Shown: positions 23,359-35,699, numbered from the stretch's first letter. The stretch is 64,000 nt of DNA from Ceratotherium simum simum (GCF_000283155.1 NW_004454177.1:2230128-2294127), one strand, 5' to 3'. Notes: generated by a model from the sequence alone, not told the origin. Program-made: numbers and translations.

Positions 23359-24789
23359 ACAATACTGAGTAATTTCAAAAAGCATCCCTCAAACTTGGAG
23401 CATGATAGGCATTGGGGAAGAGGTATTTATTCATATCTTCTCTTCCCTGCACCTTAGCTCTCTTCCTGTAGCGTACTCTACCCAGGCAGGCAGCAGTTAG
23501 GAATCACTCTCTTCTATTGCTGAGAGAAGAACAAGAAAGCCGAGTGCCACGGCCTCTGCTATTAAACCATAAGAATATTCATTCTCCTCCAAGTGGTTCT
23601 GGATATTGGTGAAGTTGAAGGAGAACCTGAGAGGGAGAGGCTAGGCTCATCCACAGGCCCTGAATAGATTCCACTCTCTTCATCCATAATGTGGGGTTGG
23701 GTCACTAGGTAGCATTTTCAGCAAAGCATTCTGTGCTTCTGAGACAAAAGATCCTTGGGAATCACCAGAGAGTGATGGGAACTGGTAGGAGAGGGTTGGA
23801 ACTGGTAAATGCCCAGGTTCCCGAAGAGCTTCCAATATAATAAGGACCCCCAAATAGCCTAATTAGTAAAGGATATACCCCAGAGTCTGAACTTGGGAAC
23901 TACAGAAGCAAGTATGTGTGATCTGTATGCAGCAAGAAAAAAACAAAGACAAAAATGTGTAATTGTAATAACAGTGTCCAGAAGCATCACAGACATATCT
24001 AGGCTTCCAAATTATTACCCGTGTTGAATTAACTGAGCTATAATTAATAATGGACATTGTTTTAAAGCTCCAGAATATGGAAAAAATAGTGTGATTATTA
24101 TGCTGTGGATCCTGTCATCTTTCTATTTTCAAAGCTAGTCTACAATATATAAGTGAACCTTGGTTGTTTCCCTGGGAAATTTGAGAACACAATATGGGTT
24201 GCTCTTGGGTCTCCTATCTGAAAACATTTCTTTAAAAACTCTTGAGTCTCCGACAACAGATCAGATGTTCTCACTGGGCTCTCGAGCCACTTCTGTCCAT
24301 CTGACCTGGAGGAGGTTCACACAGGTATTTTTAAGTAGCACAGATGAGTTATTGTCTGGCATCTGGGTATCTAAAGACCGCAAGCAAAGACTACCCTTAT
24401 CCCGTTAATGGAGAAGCCCAGAGCCTTGATAAGGTACGGCCCAGAGCCTGTATCTGTGTGACTAGATGTCCTGGGACGAGTTCACCTAGGGACAAAATAC
24501 AGGAGCAGGCCAATCCCTGCTGACAATAGGACCCACTGATGCTGCAGATGTAGGAGAGAAGGCTGGAAACAGGAAGGACATCTGAGAACTGTATGCAAGA
24601 ATATCCCTTCTGGAGGGCAAATTTTTTCTCACCAGTTTGAAGAACTTTCACGTTGTTTGTCCTAAAACGTTTCTGCAAACTTATGCCATGAGAATAAGGA
24701 AAGAAGATTCGTTATCTCATTTGATTTCTTAGCATTTCTGTAAAGAACAGATAACGACATTCCCAATTTTCAGAAGGAAAAGCAGAAAC
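23359..24789. other. Single-copy non-coding sequence
   Basis: No nameable repeat and no convincing coding frame (longest about 93 codons, minus strand 24397-24678, no domain seen). Confidence 0.5.
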
Positions 24790-24960
24790 TTCATTCATCC
24801 AGCAAATATCTATTGAGCACCTATTGAGTACCAGCACCTACAATGGGATGATCAGGAGATATGATCTTTGCTCTTACGCAGCTTGCAAATCTGAGAGAGG
24901 TAGATAACTAGCAGGTAAATAAGTAAACACGATTTCAAATTTTAGTAATGCTAGAGGATA
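24790..24960 (-). mobile_element. L2 LINE 3'-end fragment
   Basis: 'ttcattcatccagcaaatat', 'tattgagcacctattgag', 'atctttgctcttacgcagc' and 'agcaggtaaataagtaaac' follow the reversed L2 tail in the correct order. Confidence 0.8.
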
Positions 24961-24989
24961 ATGGATATTATAGATTGTATCATTTGTTC

Positions 24990-25402
24990 AAATTCTTTGC
25001 GGCTCATCTCTTTTCTGTCATGTCCTCTGGGACACCTCTCTGATGCCCCTCCTGTAAAAAGTGTATTCTTACCTCACTGACACCAAGTATGGATGGATGA
25101 TGTACTTCAACCAATGAACCATGAGTAGAAGTGATCTTTGCCACATCTACGAAAAGTTTAAAGAGTCACTGTGTGGTTTTGCCATTGTTTTTTTTCCCTC
25201 TGTCTAAAGGATGGAGTGTCCCAGATAGGGACTGCTTTTTCTACCTATCCCTAAATGAGCACGGCACATGGAGGAGAACCTCAGCCTTCCCACAGCCAGT
25301 GACCTGGAGGTCACTGAGAAATATACCCTTTGTCGAGAGAAGCCACTAAGATTTTGGGACTACTTGTTATTGCAGCATAACCTAGTGAAATCTGATTAGA
25401 AC
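24990..25402 (+). mobile_element. Probable MaLR/LTR-type fossil
   Basis: The 3' part, 'gagagaagccactaagattttggg' (25336-25359) followed by 'tattgcagcataacctag', matches the shared LTR ending with a TAAGCCACTGAGATTT motif and 'ttgttaccacagc' motif. The upstream part, with 'caaccaatgaaccatgag' and 'gtagaagtgatctttgcc', also fits. Only the tail is convincing. Subfamily and 5' border are uncertain. Confidence 0.55.
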
Positions 25403-26319
25403 AATGGGTATATTTGTGTGTTGGGGCGGAGATTAGAATAGAAGGGACTTTTGAGATGGTCTCTGAGAGTTTGTTGCAAGAACTTACATTTTTATTGGAC
25501 TGGCCTGAGGTCACTGTGTATCCAACATAGTAACTAAGTTTCCTCAAACCTGTTTAGGCCATTTCTCCATAAATGACACTATATTCACAAAAGGGCTGGA
25601 TTCTGAGTGAACTGCACAGAGCACATAATGGAAAGATGCATAACTGAATTTCCGTGCAGATTCATGAAAATTCCAAATGATTTCTCAAACATTTATGTTT
25701 GGATTAAGTCTAAAGCATGTTTTGCCTCAAGCTCCTTGTTCCTTAATTTTAAATCCTTATGGATCCTCAGGAAAATAGAATCCATATGTTTCTCATTCAT
25801 TTACACTTACCTAATCAAAACACAGTTTGAAAGAATCACTTGGTGTTTTAAGCTCTTGAAATCATATTTTCCTTCCCAAAGAGGGAAGCTGCCTTTCCTG
25901 TGGTCTACACCTCAAAGGAAAAAAATATGTTCATTCTTTCAGGGTGTGTGAGGTCCTCAGCTTAGCCTTCTTCTCTCTCTCGGCCACAGTGAAAAGTCCT
26001 CCAAATGTGGCCTCCATTATCATCACTGCATGGCAATCTGCCAAACTAAACCACAATGTCCACCCATTGGAACAAGATGTATTTCTTTCAAGAAAATGAA
26101 AGATTCAAAGCCAGAGTCCAACACTTCCTTGGGCACCTAGTCATTTCATTGGCACTTAATCCTTTTCTTTGCAACCAAGTCAACTGCAATATTTTACATT
26201 TTATTTCTAGCTGATAAGAAAAGTAATTTTGAAATCTTGCTTCTTTAATATTTAGGAAAACAGTAAACATTTTTAGCATGGCATAACTAACCCTCTGTCC
26301 TTCACCCTAGTTTATTATT
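25403..26319. other. Single-copy non-coding sequence
   Basis: No repeat family was recognised. A 114-codon plus-strand ORF (25607-25951) has no domain, is cysteine- and phenylalanine-rich and looks like chance in AT-rich DNA. Confidence 0.45.
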
Positions 26320-26712
26320 TTAATCTCTCTGCCTCGACACCAAACCACTTGTAATTCTCCAAACACGACCTGTTTCTGCTCCCTTGCAAAGGCTGCTCTC
26401 ACTAGGTGGGATTACTTTATCTCCTGGTCCGCCTGGTGCCTTCCCACTCTCCCTTCCAGATTCTGCTGAAAGGCTTCCTCCCCTGTGACCTGCATGCAGT
26501 TGCGTGCTTCATCTCCAGTGTTCCCACACTGCCATGCACATACTTCCACTAACATTTACCTCATGGTGTTATAACTATTTATACGCAGTGTCATCTCCTC
26601 CAATAGATTTTGTCCTCTTCAAGGGCAGGAAACAGGCCTCATTTATCCTTGTTTCCATCTCATTGCCAGAATAAGAGGTTTCAATCACTGTTCACTGAGT
26701 GAATAAATGGTT
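26320..26712 (+). mobile_element. L2 LINE 3' region
   Basis: The sense L2 order is visible: 'tctgctgaaaggcttcctcc', 'tgtcctcttcaagggcagg', 'ttgtttccatctcattgcc' and 'tcactgagtgaataaatgg' at the end. Confidence 0.8.
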
Positions 26713-27190
26713 AAATATGTGCATGGCTAAATGACATTTAATAGTCACTACTATATGTCTACTGCAGTGAGAAAATATATATATTCTGGGTTGTGGAAGT
26801 GGGGTTCAAAGCTTCACATATAATAAAAAATATCAGAATTTAACATTTTTTTAAATTAAAGCAAAAAAAAGAGAATACTCCTGCTGAAGTGAAAGCAGAA
26901 AGAGAAGAGGAGAGCCAGCCAATTATCCAGAGAATTCAGACCGTGTGATGTCGTCTGGAGAGGCGGGCAGTCAGTTCTCAGCAGTTCTCTAGGTCTGCAA
27001 TGCTCCACATTAATTATGACTTTTCTGAGGTTGTTTTTTGGGGTTTTTCCCCCTACTTCTCTAGGCCTTGTTGCTAATCCAGTTTAAGTCTCTGAAAGTG
27101 CTGAATTTTTGACAACAGAATTGAAGACATAGTTTCTGGGGAAAAGTAGGGGGAAAAGCAGGCAGTTTTTTTCATGACTTCTCACACAGA
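26713..27190. other. Spacer without recognised feature
   Basis: Contains short A-rich and T-rich runs, but no repeat or gene that I can name. Confidence 0.45.
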
Positions 27191-27193
27191 AAT

Positions 27194-27775
27194 TATATAT
27201 ATACACACACACGTATATACACACACACACATATATACGCACACACACATATATGCACACACATATATACACACACACGTATATATACACACACATATAC
27301 ACACACACATATACACACACATATACACACACACATATACACACACACACATATACACACACACATATACACACACACACATATACACACACACACATAT
27401 ACACACACACATATATCACACACATATACACACACACATATATACACACACATATACACACACACATATATACTCACACACATATATACACACACATATA
27501 TCACATGTATATATACACACACACATATATACACACACACATATATATACACACACATATATACACACACACATATATATACACACACATATATACACAC
27601 ACACATATATTATACACACACACATACACACACATATACACACACACACATATATACACACACACACATATATATACACACACACACATATCTACACACA
27701 CATATATACCCACACGTATATATACACACACACATATATATCACATGTATATATATACACAAATATATATATTTC
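27194..27775. repeat. (TATACACACA)n-type alternating purine-pyrimidine array
   Basis: About 580 bases made almost only of CA and TA steps in blocks such as 'tatacacacacaca', with rare CG steps ('cacgtata') and a few pyrimidine-pyrimidine phase breaks ('atatcaca', 'tatctaca'). The rare block TCACATGTAT occurs at 27501 and again at 27741, exactly 240 bases apart, suggesting a larger internal duplication. All the long frames read from it on both strands (YTHTHI or CVCVYM patterns) are artefacts of the repeat. Confidence 0.97.
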
Positions 27776-27798
27776 CTATATGTGGATATATATTCATA

Positions 27799-27830
27799 GA
27801 GAGAGAGAGAGGAATTGAGAGAGAGAGATG
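27799..27830. repeat. (GA)n microsatellite
   Basis: Two short GA runs, 27799-27812 and 27819-27830, separated by 'gaattg', lie directly downstream of the CA/TA array and form a compound microsatellite with it. Confidence 0.92.
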
Positions 27831-27834
27831 TAAT

Positions 27835-28689
27835 ATTGTGTGTGTTTGTCCACGTTCATTTGATCTTGGATGTGAACATATTTTCAAGTCATTTTAAATC
27901 CAAACTGCCTAATTACCACGTTGCCTTAAAGGGAAATTCCAGATTTACTTTGTGTGGAAGACAAAAAGAATTTAATGAATTACCACCCATTATTACAATA
28001 ATAAGAAGCACAATGAAAGCTGGCTGGATTCTGGCCTTAATATTTTGAGTAGCAGAAAGAAGAAATAGCTGATTTTTTAAAAATGAGAAACTAAGCAAAT
28101 AATTCAAACAAAATACATGCGTCTCTTCGTGAAACAATGAAAGCCTCAATCAAAAACTCCCTTCCTCACCTTTCCTTGCCTCAAACCTTTGAGAATCTCT
28201 TGCAGAATTTTTTTGTTTTGCTAAAACCATGGATTGAGGAGCAGTGAGGGGAGGACTAGGGGGATAAACTTCATTGGGTATTTCAGAGTCAGAAAATCTG
28301 GACTCACATTAAAACTGTGAGCACCGAGAAGTATGAAACAGCGATTCTTATCTCCTAAAGAGTTTTACAGTCATCAATGCCCAGAGTAAGCTGATGAACT
28401 GGGAGTGGGTGACCTTAATAGATATAACTGTGCATGGGTTCATTGTACCATGAAATTAAATTTTAAATCTGAATTGATGAACAAAAATGCTGGTTTGATA
28501 TTTTTGAACAATAGTTTTAATAATTTTTTAACTCTTTCCTTTCCTTGAGAATTGATCTGAATTTGGGATTGCGCAAGGAAGCTCCCCACTTCCAAAGATT
28601 ATCTGAGCTCTATCACCAATTAGTGAATTTAAAATATTTTGGGGATAATAGGGCTGATTATCCATGGGGGTGGGGAGGGTCTGCACGTC
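27835..28689. other. Single-copy non-coding sequence
   Basis: No repeat or coding signal that I can name. Confidence 0.45.
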
Positions 28690-29465
28690 TTTATTCCTTT
28701 TCTCCTTCTTCTTGCTCCTTCACAGAGAACATGTCCTCTCTTCTCTCTTCTTTGTGCCGTTGATCCTCTTCCACAGTCTACAGGACCCTGCTCCATTCAT
28801 ATTCCCCACAACGTCATATCCTCAATCTCCCTCCACTCTTCCTCAGCTCAGATTTCTCCCTTTCTGGTACACGTAAATGTCCTATTTATCTTTTTTTTTT
28901 CCATAGGAAAGATTACTTTAAAAGGGGTCGATATTTGCTTCCTTCACTTTTCCATCACCCATGGACTCGTTTGTTGACTCCAGGTCACTTAGCTTTCTCG
29001 ACAACCACTTAAGTAAATTGCCAAATCCAGTGGCCTCATCCTACCTGCTCATTTTCGGCATTGGGCATTGTTAACCATCCCCTTCTCCTTGAGGATGTCA
29101 TCTCTAGCTTCCAGCACAAAGGCTTCTCCTACTTTTCTGTTGATTCCTTTTTCCTATTTGCTGTGTTTTCCCCCATGTTCCCCAAGTGGCCCTGATCTTA
29201 CTACCTCCCTCCCACCACCCTTTTCTCCCATAGCAGTCTCATCATTTCTTTTGGCTTCAACCATCTCTGCTTCACATGGCTCCCAAATCTATACTCTCTA
29301 TTTGGCTTCTCATCTGAGCGATTGCTCCATATCCTTATTACTTCCTTCTCATTTCCACATGGATGTCTTCTTAGCATCTCAGAATCGGTATTATTAAAAC
29401 CCAAATCATCACCTATGTCTTCATATCTGCATCTCATCCTGACTTTCCAATAAAGAAAGAACAAG
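28690..29465 (+). mobile_element. L2 LINE, reverse-transcriptase-coding part
   Basis: The sense strand follows the L2 ORF2 region: a pyrimidine-rich part, then 'aaattgccaaatccagtgg' near 29016, 'ggcattgttaaccatcc' near 29064 (where L2 encodes the FDTVDH block), 'ggctcccaaatctatac' near 29278, and 'cacatggatgtcttcttagc' near 29356 followed by a decayed version of the downstream block. This is a longer L2 remnant than the usual 3' tail. Divergence is very high and frames are broken. Confidence 0.78.
29068..29397 (+). pseudogene. Remnant of L2 reverse-transcriptase frame
   Basis: This 109-codon plus-strand frame lies inside the L2 fragment. Its residues 'SHGSQIYTLYLASHLSD' align with the L2 palm motif YADDSQIY and the residues after it. 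The ADD triad is replaced (SHG), so the active site is gone. Downstream 'FHMDVFLASQN' is where L2 nucleotide sequence is still recognisable, though perhaps in a shifted frame. No function is expected. The call depends on my memory of the L2 protein and the short SQIY match. Confidence 0.5.
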
Positions 29466-29589
29466 CCCCATGGAAATAAAATTTGGAAACTTCCAAGTTC
29501 TGAGCAGTGAAGAGCTGGAGGGGACCAGGGGATATTGACATATCTGTGCCAGTCTCTCTATAGGGCATTTTAGGAGTATCTTTTCACTT

Positions 29590-30040
29590 GTGTCTTCACT
29601 CACTTACTATTGTCAAGAATACAAATATGAGTAAGGCAAAGTCTCTGACTTCAAGGAATTTTCTAGGAAGAGACAAAAATTGCATTAAACTTTCCAGATG
29701 CTGATAGAAATATTCACAATTTGGAACACCAAGTAGGAGTTGGTCAGTATCATTGAGGAGAGATAAGTTTAGGAAATCTTCAAAAATAGGTGTACAAGAC
29801 ACATCTTAAAAGGTGAGCCGGTATTCCTCACGTACACAGGCCCAAGATGCTGCATGAGCAAACACCAAGGTCTGAAACAGCCTGTGTCCTGAAGAAGCAG
29901 AGAGTGGAAGACACTGAAAGTTGGAATAAAGAGATAGGCAAGGCCAGATGGTGAAGATGCTTGTACTCACCATGCTTAGGAGTGTGAATTTCATCCTGAA
30001 GTCCTTGGGGAGCCACTGAAGGGCTTGGGATGGGGGATGG
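29590..30040 (-). mobile_element. L2 LINE fragment
   Basis: Reverse L2 order: 'aaagtctctgacttcaagg', 'gaggagagataagtttagg', 'tgcatgagcaaacaccaagg', 'aaggccagatggtgaag' and 'ttggggagccactgaaggg'. It lies downstream of, and opposite to, the sense L2 piece, so it is a separate insertion. Confidence 0.75.
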
Positions 30041-30424
30041 CCAGTTGGGGAGGTGCAGTTTTATCTTCTCCTTGGGCTCCTGCTAACACCATCCTGCCCA
30101 ATTCTAGCGTTTACTGTTCTGGCTTTAGGCTCTGACCCAGACAAGAACACAGCTTCCCCTCCTTGCCTCTCCTCCTCCCAACTCTTGGAACAGCTGGAAC
30201 AGCTGCCAGTTTTCAAATAGAACTTTAGTAACTGCTAAAGGGAAATAAAGGGAAATTGTTGCAGAAATGTCATCGGTAAAACAATAGTCTAGTTTCCTAA
30301 GTACAGATGTATGAGTCTCTCATTCTAAATCTCTCTCTACTGTTTATACTACTCTCACTACCAGCAGTATTATCTTTACCACCACCACCATTACTGCTGC
30401 TACTATCACCACCAGCAACATTCT
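30041..30424. other. Single-copy spacer with imperfect trinucleotide run
   Basis: 30375-30418 contains clustered ACC/CTG-like triplets ('accaccaccaccattac', 'ctgctgctac'), too short and impure to be called a microsatellite. Nothing else was recognised. Confidence 0.5.
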
Positions 30425-30650
30425 AGTTAACATATTTTATTATTAAGATATAAGTCTTGTGCCAGTCACCATGCCGGTTGCTTTATTGATAGTCTCCTTT
30501 AATCTCCATAAAAATAAATAAATAAAATTGATGAAATATTTATCAGTATTCCATTTTATATATAAGGAAACCAAAACTCAGATGGAAGTAAGGGAGCTTC
30601 TCCGAGATCACGCAGCCGGTAAGTGAGAGAACGAGCGGTCCATATCAGCT
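30425..30650 (-). mobile_element. MIR SINE
   Basis: Reverse MIR order: 'gtgccagtcaccatgcc', 'ctcctttaatctccata', 'ccattttatatataaggaaacc' region, 'gagatcacgcagccggtaag'. The end resembles the MIR 'cagctagtaagtgg' block. Confidence 0.82.
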
Positions 30651-31349
30651 GATACTAGTGGGCTCAGGGAGAGGAAGCAGGTTTTTGCTGTCGTGCTTGG
30701 CAGACAAGAGTCATGCATACAAAGGTGCCTCGCTCACTGTAGCTCACACTCAATACTTGCTGGACACAGCCAGGCACCTGTCCTTTCTGCTGCTAAGTGT
30801 CTTCTCTTTTTAGTTCCTTTGCCCAACAGGGCACTTTACTAGGGTGGGAGAGTAACCTCTTTCATTTCAAAGCACTTCCCCAGAGCTAAGCCTCTTGTGA
30901 TTCTCTTGAACATTCTCACTTATGAGGAAGGGATGAGGTGGGAGAAGTATTGACCTGACATATGGTCACTCATACATGGCCCAATGGACAATTAATAGAT
31001 GAGATTCAAACATGTTTTACTCCTTGCCATTCTCTTAGATTAAGGGCTTTTTGGGGCAAGGGAGGGAGTAAAAAGATAGCTGCATCTTTTTCTTGTGTGG
31101 CTTTGGGAGGATTCTTCATGCGTCATCAAGGTTTTGTTTTGCTTATTTCCAACAACTGAAACAACCAAATCGTCTTCAAATGTAAAATGAAATAATCAAT
31201 CAGTTCTGGATTTAGTGCAACACTGCAGATGCAAGGGATTTCCAGAGGCCATGTGACTATCTCTAGGACCCACTCTCAGGGTCTTGCAACTAGGGTTGAA
31301 GTCAGACTCTCTCATTCCTTAGAAAGTGAAGATTATGATGACAGGTCAT
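30651..31349. other. Single-copy non-coding sequence
   Basis: No repeat or gene was recognised. Confidence 0.45.
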
Positions 31350-31560
31350 TATCATCATCAATGTTTAAAAAGCATGTGCCATGTTTTAAGCACATCTTCA
31401 AATGCGTTGCATATCTCACAATAGCCCTACAATATAGGAATTATCATCCCCATTTTGCGATGAATATATTGAAATTTTTAGTTGGGTAACTTACTCAATG
31501 TCACACATGTTTAAGAGGCAGAGCTGAATTTCAAAACTGGGTCAGACTAATTCCCATCCC
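31350..31560 (-). mobile_element. MIR SINE
   Basis: 'catgtgccatgttttaagc', 'ctcacaatagccctac', 'tcatccccattttgcgatg', 'taacttactcaatgtcac' and 'aagaggcagagctgaattt' give the reversed MIR in full order. Confidence 0.85.
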
Positions 31561-32529
31561 TTGCTTAGCATCAGCAAGTCTGTATATGGGGCCACATGGA
31601 CCTTTCTTGCTTTTCAAGAGCCAGTTGCTGTTTCCTATCAATACATCTGTGTTCTGTCTTCTTCTCCTCTTTGTGCTAAGTCCCCACCGAGGACACCATC
31701 CGCTGCTTGTAAATTTAGACTCTGCTGTGCCTTCTTATACGATTTGGAATCTCCCAGCACTGATTTCAGTCTATTACACCCCTGTATCAATTATTGTCTG
31801 CCTTTTGTCTGTCTTTCCAGTTTGACCTGAAATCAAAGATGTTGACTCCAGCCTCACACTCCGAATTCGTGGAATCACACAGCCTCTCTTTCTACACAAA
31901 GCTCCACACTCTCCAGCAAGACCTCTGTCTGGTATTCTGTGCCACCTACCATACCCACCTTGGAACCATTTCTTGTCTTCTTGCCATATTCAGCAGCCAC
32001 CCTTTACTGGCCCAGACAAGAAGACTAACGAAATGGACTATGCGGCAATAGTAACAAGAGATCAGAAACCAGATATTTTGAGGAAAGGCCACAATGATCA
32101 AGAGTTGTCAACAATTTTGTCCCACAAGCAACGACTTCACTTACAAAGATCATAACCACAAAAGTTCAAAGGCCCCAAAGTCTATCTTTTCTGCTGTGTG
32201 TGTGTGTGTCCGTAATTATTTATTTGAACATGGAAATGGAATCTTTAGAGAAGCAATCACTGTGCAGAACCGACAGCTCTTCCTTCTTAAGTTCAAAGTT
32301 CAAGTTCAAAATTCAAATTCAGGTTCAAAGCTACCTTAAATTGGCCCATTTTCCTACATCATTTCAATATCTCTACTCTTCTTTGGTGTTCAAGTGCAAA
32401 GCTGTTCAAGGAAGATGAAGTATCTGCCCCGCTCTTTGCCAGGGGAACAATTATTTATAGCCCTAAGAGTTTTCTGAAGTACAAGCAATAATAATGACTT
32501 ATATCATCATCACCACCACCATCATGGTA
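31561..32529. other. Single-copy sequence with a hexamer tandem block
   Basis: Mostly unrecognised. Contains a short (GT)n at 32193-32208, the AGTTCA-type tandem repeat at 32290-32327 and an ATC/ACC triplet run at about 32502-32524. Confidence 0.5.
32290..32327 (+). repeat. Six tandem AGTTCA-like hexamers
   Basis: Hexamers AGTTCA (32290), AGTTCA (32297), AGTTCA (32303), AATTCA (32310), AATTCA (32316) and GGTTCA (32322) are arranged with spacers of 1, 0, 1, 0 and 0 bases. Four of them match the nuclear-receptor half-site pattern RGKTCA. The first two form a direct repeat with one-base spacing. It may be a simple micro-duplication. No regulatory role is shown. Confidence 0.7.
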
Positions 32530-32755
32530 TCATCTTATTTGGCACTTTAAAGTGTGATCACAAAGTGTTCCCACACCTAATTTATACTTTGATCCTTATT
32601 AAAACCACCTAGTGAGTTAGGTATTGCTGACCTCAATTTGGTATAAGGAAATGGAGGCTCAAAGAGGACAAATCACAGAGAATGAAACCGGTGCTAATCC
32701 CCAGGCCTCCTGACTTCTGGGCCAGGCTCATTACACCACAACGTGCTGTGTGGTC
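32530..32755 (-). mobile_element. MIR SINE
   Basis: 'tttggcactttaaagtg', 'tgatccttattaaaacc', 'ggaaatggaggctcaaag', 'ccaggcctcctgacttc' and 'gctcattacaccac' follow the reversed MIR. It abuts a sense MIR on its right. Confidence 0.8.
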
Positions 32756-32784
32756 AGGGCTATTTGATACTTACGTTGGCAAGC

Positions 32785-33035
32785 AATGTGGCATAGTGGT
32801 TAAGACCAATAATTTTGGGGACAAATTCCTTGAGGTTCAACTCTTAGCTTTGATGCTTGCCATTTGTGTGGCCTTGGACAAGTTAATTTAGACTTAGTTT
32901 CCTCACCTGTAAAATGGAGCTAAAATGTCTATTCATGATGCTGAGGTGAAGATTAAATAAAATAATGCCTGAAGAGTATTCAGGCTCAATACAACGCTTG
33001 CCACAGAGTAGGTGCTCAATAAATGGAGTTTCTGT
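32785..33035 (+). mobile_element. Nearly complete MIR SINE
   Basis: It keeps the tRNA-like head 'ggcatagtggttaag', the core 'ttgtgtggccttggacaag', 'ttagtttcctcacctgtaaaatgg', and the tail 'gtaggtgctcaataaatgg'. This is the clearest MIR in the window. Confidence 0.93.
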
Positions 33036-35699
33036 TACAAGGAGGTCACAATCTTCCTTTTTCTATTCAGAAATATGAAAAGTTCTGAAAATCAAAAATT
33101 GTTTAAATAACTTATTTCACTGCAAAACCCAACCTAAATGGTCCTGAGGTTAATTTTGTATTTCATATTTTAAAAAGTTGTTTTTAACTCTGTTTATCCA
33201 ACTTAGTGTGAATATTCATGCATTTTGCCGCAGAAATATTACTGCTTTTGCTGCCACAGACCCCTGGGTGTATTACATAATACTCAATATCTGCACCATA
33301 TTACCTTCCTAAATTCAAAACATTCTGTATTCCGAAACCCAACTGTCCAAGAGGGTATTGGCAAATGACTGTGGGTCCACACTTCTACACTGGTGGTACT
33401 AGCATTAGTAAAGGCTAATAGTATTTCTATTATGCCTGATTCCTTTGGTAATTGTTTCTTTTACAAATAGAAAAGAAACGAGTCCAACTCATGGATTAGA
33501 CTATCTTGCCAGTCAATATGGAGTTCTGAAGGTCTGGAGCTGGAATGGAGAAGGCAACCTGACAAAGGGTTAGCCACAGAGATGGTTAAACCCAGGTGAG
33601 TTGCAGAGAGGTAAGCCTCAAATGCCTGAGGAAGTAAGCAAGGACACTGAGTGCAGGGGCCAGAAAAAGGTGTTATACCAGTGTAGGCCTTCCAAGAAGC
33701 AGACGCCAAGACAAAATTAAACCTACAAGAGATTCATTGGAGGAAACATCTATACAGGGTAAGGGAAGAGGAAGGATGAGTAAGAAGAGAAAGTGTTCTG
33801 ATTGCAGTGCTGGTCTGACACCTGTGAAAGGAGAAAGAGAGGAAAGGAGGGTTGGTAGGAAGAAATTCAAGTGACAGCACAGCTCTGAGAAAGTCTTGGC
33901 CAGGCTGATGGGAAGCCTTGAGCACAGCTTTGTCAGGGGAGAACTGCACTGGGCAGGAACAGCCCAGCTCTAGTACCTTCCATGAACAGTCATTGGCTGG
34001 GAACAGCCTGTAGAGACTGTGGCCTTAGCACAAACACTGTGGAGGATCCAAAGGTGCAGCAGCTGGAGGTTGTCAGTCAGACACACTCCTCACAGTGGTT
34101 CCTTGAAGCCAGACCTGAGTGGCATATCTCTATGGCTGCCACAAAAGTCAAATTTTGTCAGAGAAGGCATTCTAAGTCTGGCAGAAATGCATTAGAATCA
34201 GAGCAAATTAGAAACAAGTGAAGTGAAGGGGGAAAATATTATAATAATATTAAAATTATAAGACACTTTCTAAAAACCTCAGGGGATATTCACAACTTAT
34301 CTCTTTAGCTAGCAGGTTTTTGCATGGGCCCAGCTAGCTTAGGTGCCAGAGCAGAGTTCCTGATGCATTAGGAATTGTCTGCAGTTCACCCCACCACACC
34401 CAGAAAAGAGAAAATATTATTGAGTTGTCCACCCAATTCCCTGTGGTTCTCTGGGGCAATCACACCACAGCTCTTTCTTTCAGTCCTCCTTTAGAATGCT
34501 GCTCGTGGAATTCCAACACAATGCTCTGCACACAGCAGACCCCCTGCAGGCACAGTCCATGGTCTAGTACAGAGACTAGAAATTGTTGCTTCCCAAGTCT
34601 GATTGCTCTACTCAAGGTGGAAGATCATCTCTATCCCTGTCTCTCCTTTGGCCTTTCCACCATTTTCTGACCTCAACAGAATGCTCATTTAAAAAGAAAT
34701 ACTTTGGGGTCTTATTCTGAGCTGAGGATTTTGGAACTGGTCTTTATCTAGGGTAAGGAAACTTGCTGGAGTTGGCAGACAATACAATTCAAGGGACTGG
34801 AAATCTGAGTCAATAGGTATTTTCTGCAAAGATCAATACTAATATATTTAGTGCTATTGAACTTCATTAAATATGTACTGGTTCTTTTTATTCTCAGTTT
34901 AAAATCTTCCTGAGTGTTCTGCATGCAAATGAGTATTTAGAGCTGTTGAGCAAGTTTAGAGTCAGATTGCATTAATGCCCTGTCTCCATGCACGGGGTGT
35001 GTGCCCAAGCTCAACTTCATTCACAGAATGAAGAGTCACTGAGCTGTGTTGAGTTGACTTCATATGGCTGCTGGCACACCTTCTGATGCAATACTCTCCT
35101 GTTGACCAGGTAGTCACATGCCCTCCTAATGCCAGTGGAAATTGAGAATGTGCAACGAGCAAGAACTAGGGTACTCTATAAGCAAGAGTAGTATTCGGAC
35201 ACTGTTATTTTGAGACCAGACAGACTTTAAGAAATGAAAAGCATCATGCACTTCTACAGACAGCCCCATTTGGCTTTCCTTACATTCCATATCTGGCCCT
35301 CAGCTCACCTTTCAGGAGAATGGCTCAGGTCTACTTGGGTTGAGGAAGAAAGAGATGACTTTTTAATTATAGAAGTTAGGTCAAGTAACAAATGTATTTA
35401 TAAACTAAAGGGGATATATCTCATAATCTTTGAGATCTCTCTTAAGGCAAAAGCTCTAAGAGACTCCTAAGTAAAATATTTAGAAAGTAATTATGCTGGA
35501 GTGAAAAAAAAAGACCAAGTTCAAGTTGTTCAGACCCTGTCAGTCTTTCATCAACGGGTTTTCAGAAATTTGTGCTTCAACGTACAGATGTGACCATCTG
35601 AGTTTTGATTGGAAAGATTTTCTTTTCTGGTATATAGTATGTAACAGCTTCTGTCCCTAGGAGAAAAGGGAGGCTTATATCCATCAAACTCTAGGAAAT
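33036..35699. other. Long single-copy non-coding stretch
   Basis: No repeat that I can name with confidence and no coding frame over 85 codons with a recognisable domain. 33660-34150 has the feel of a diverged LTR-like or dispersed repeat, but I could not place it. Confidence 0.4.

Noticed and set aside
27194..27775. Regular short repeats suggesting a CRISPR-like array
   Set aside because: There are no unique spacers and no fixed repeat length. It is a microsatellite in a mammalian genome.
27174..27897. Two overlapping 214-codon frames and several minus-strand frames of 76-137 codons
   Set aside because: They translate the CA/TA array (endless YTHTHI or CVCVYM patterns) and exist in many frames at once. 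They are repeat artefacts, not genes.
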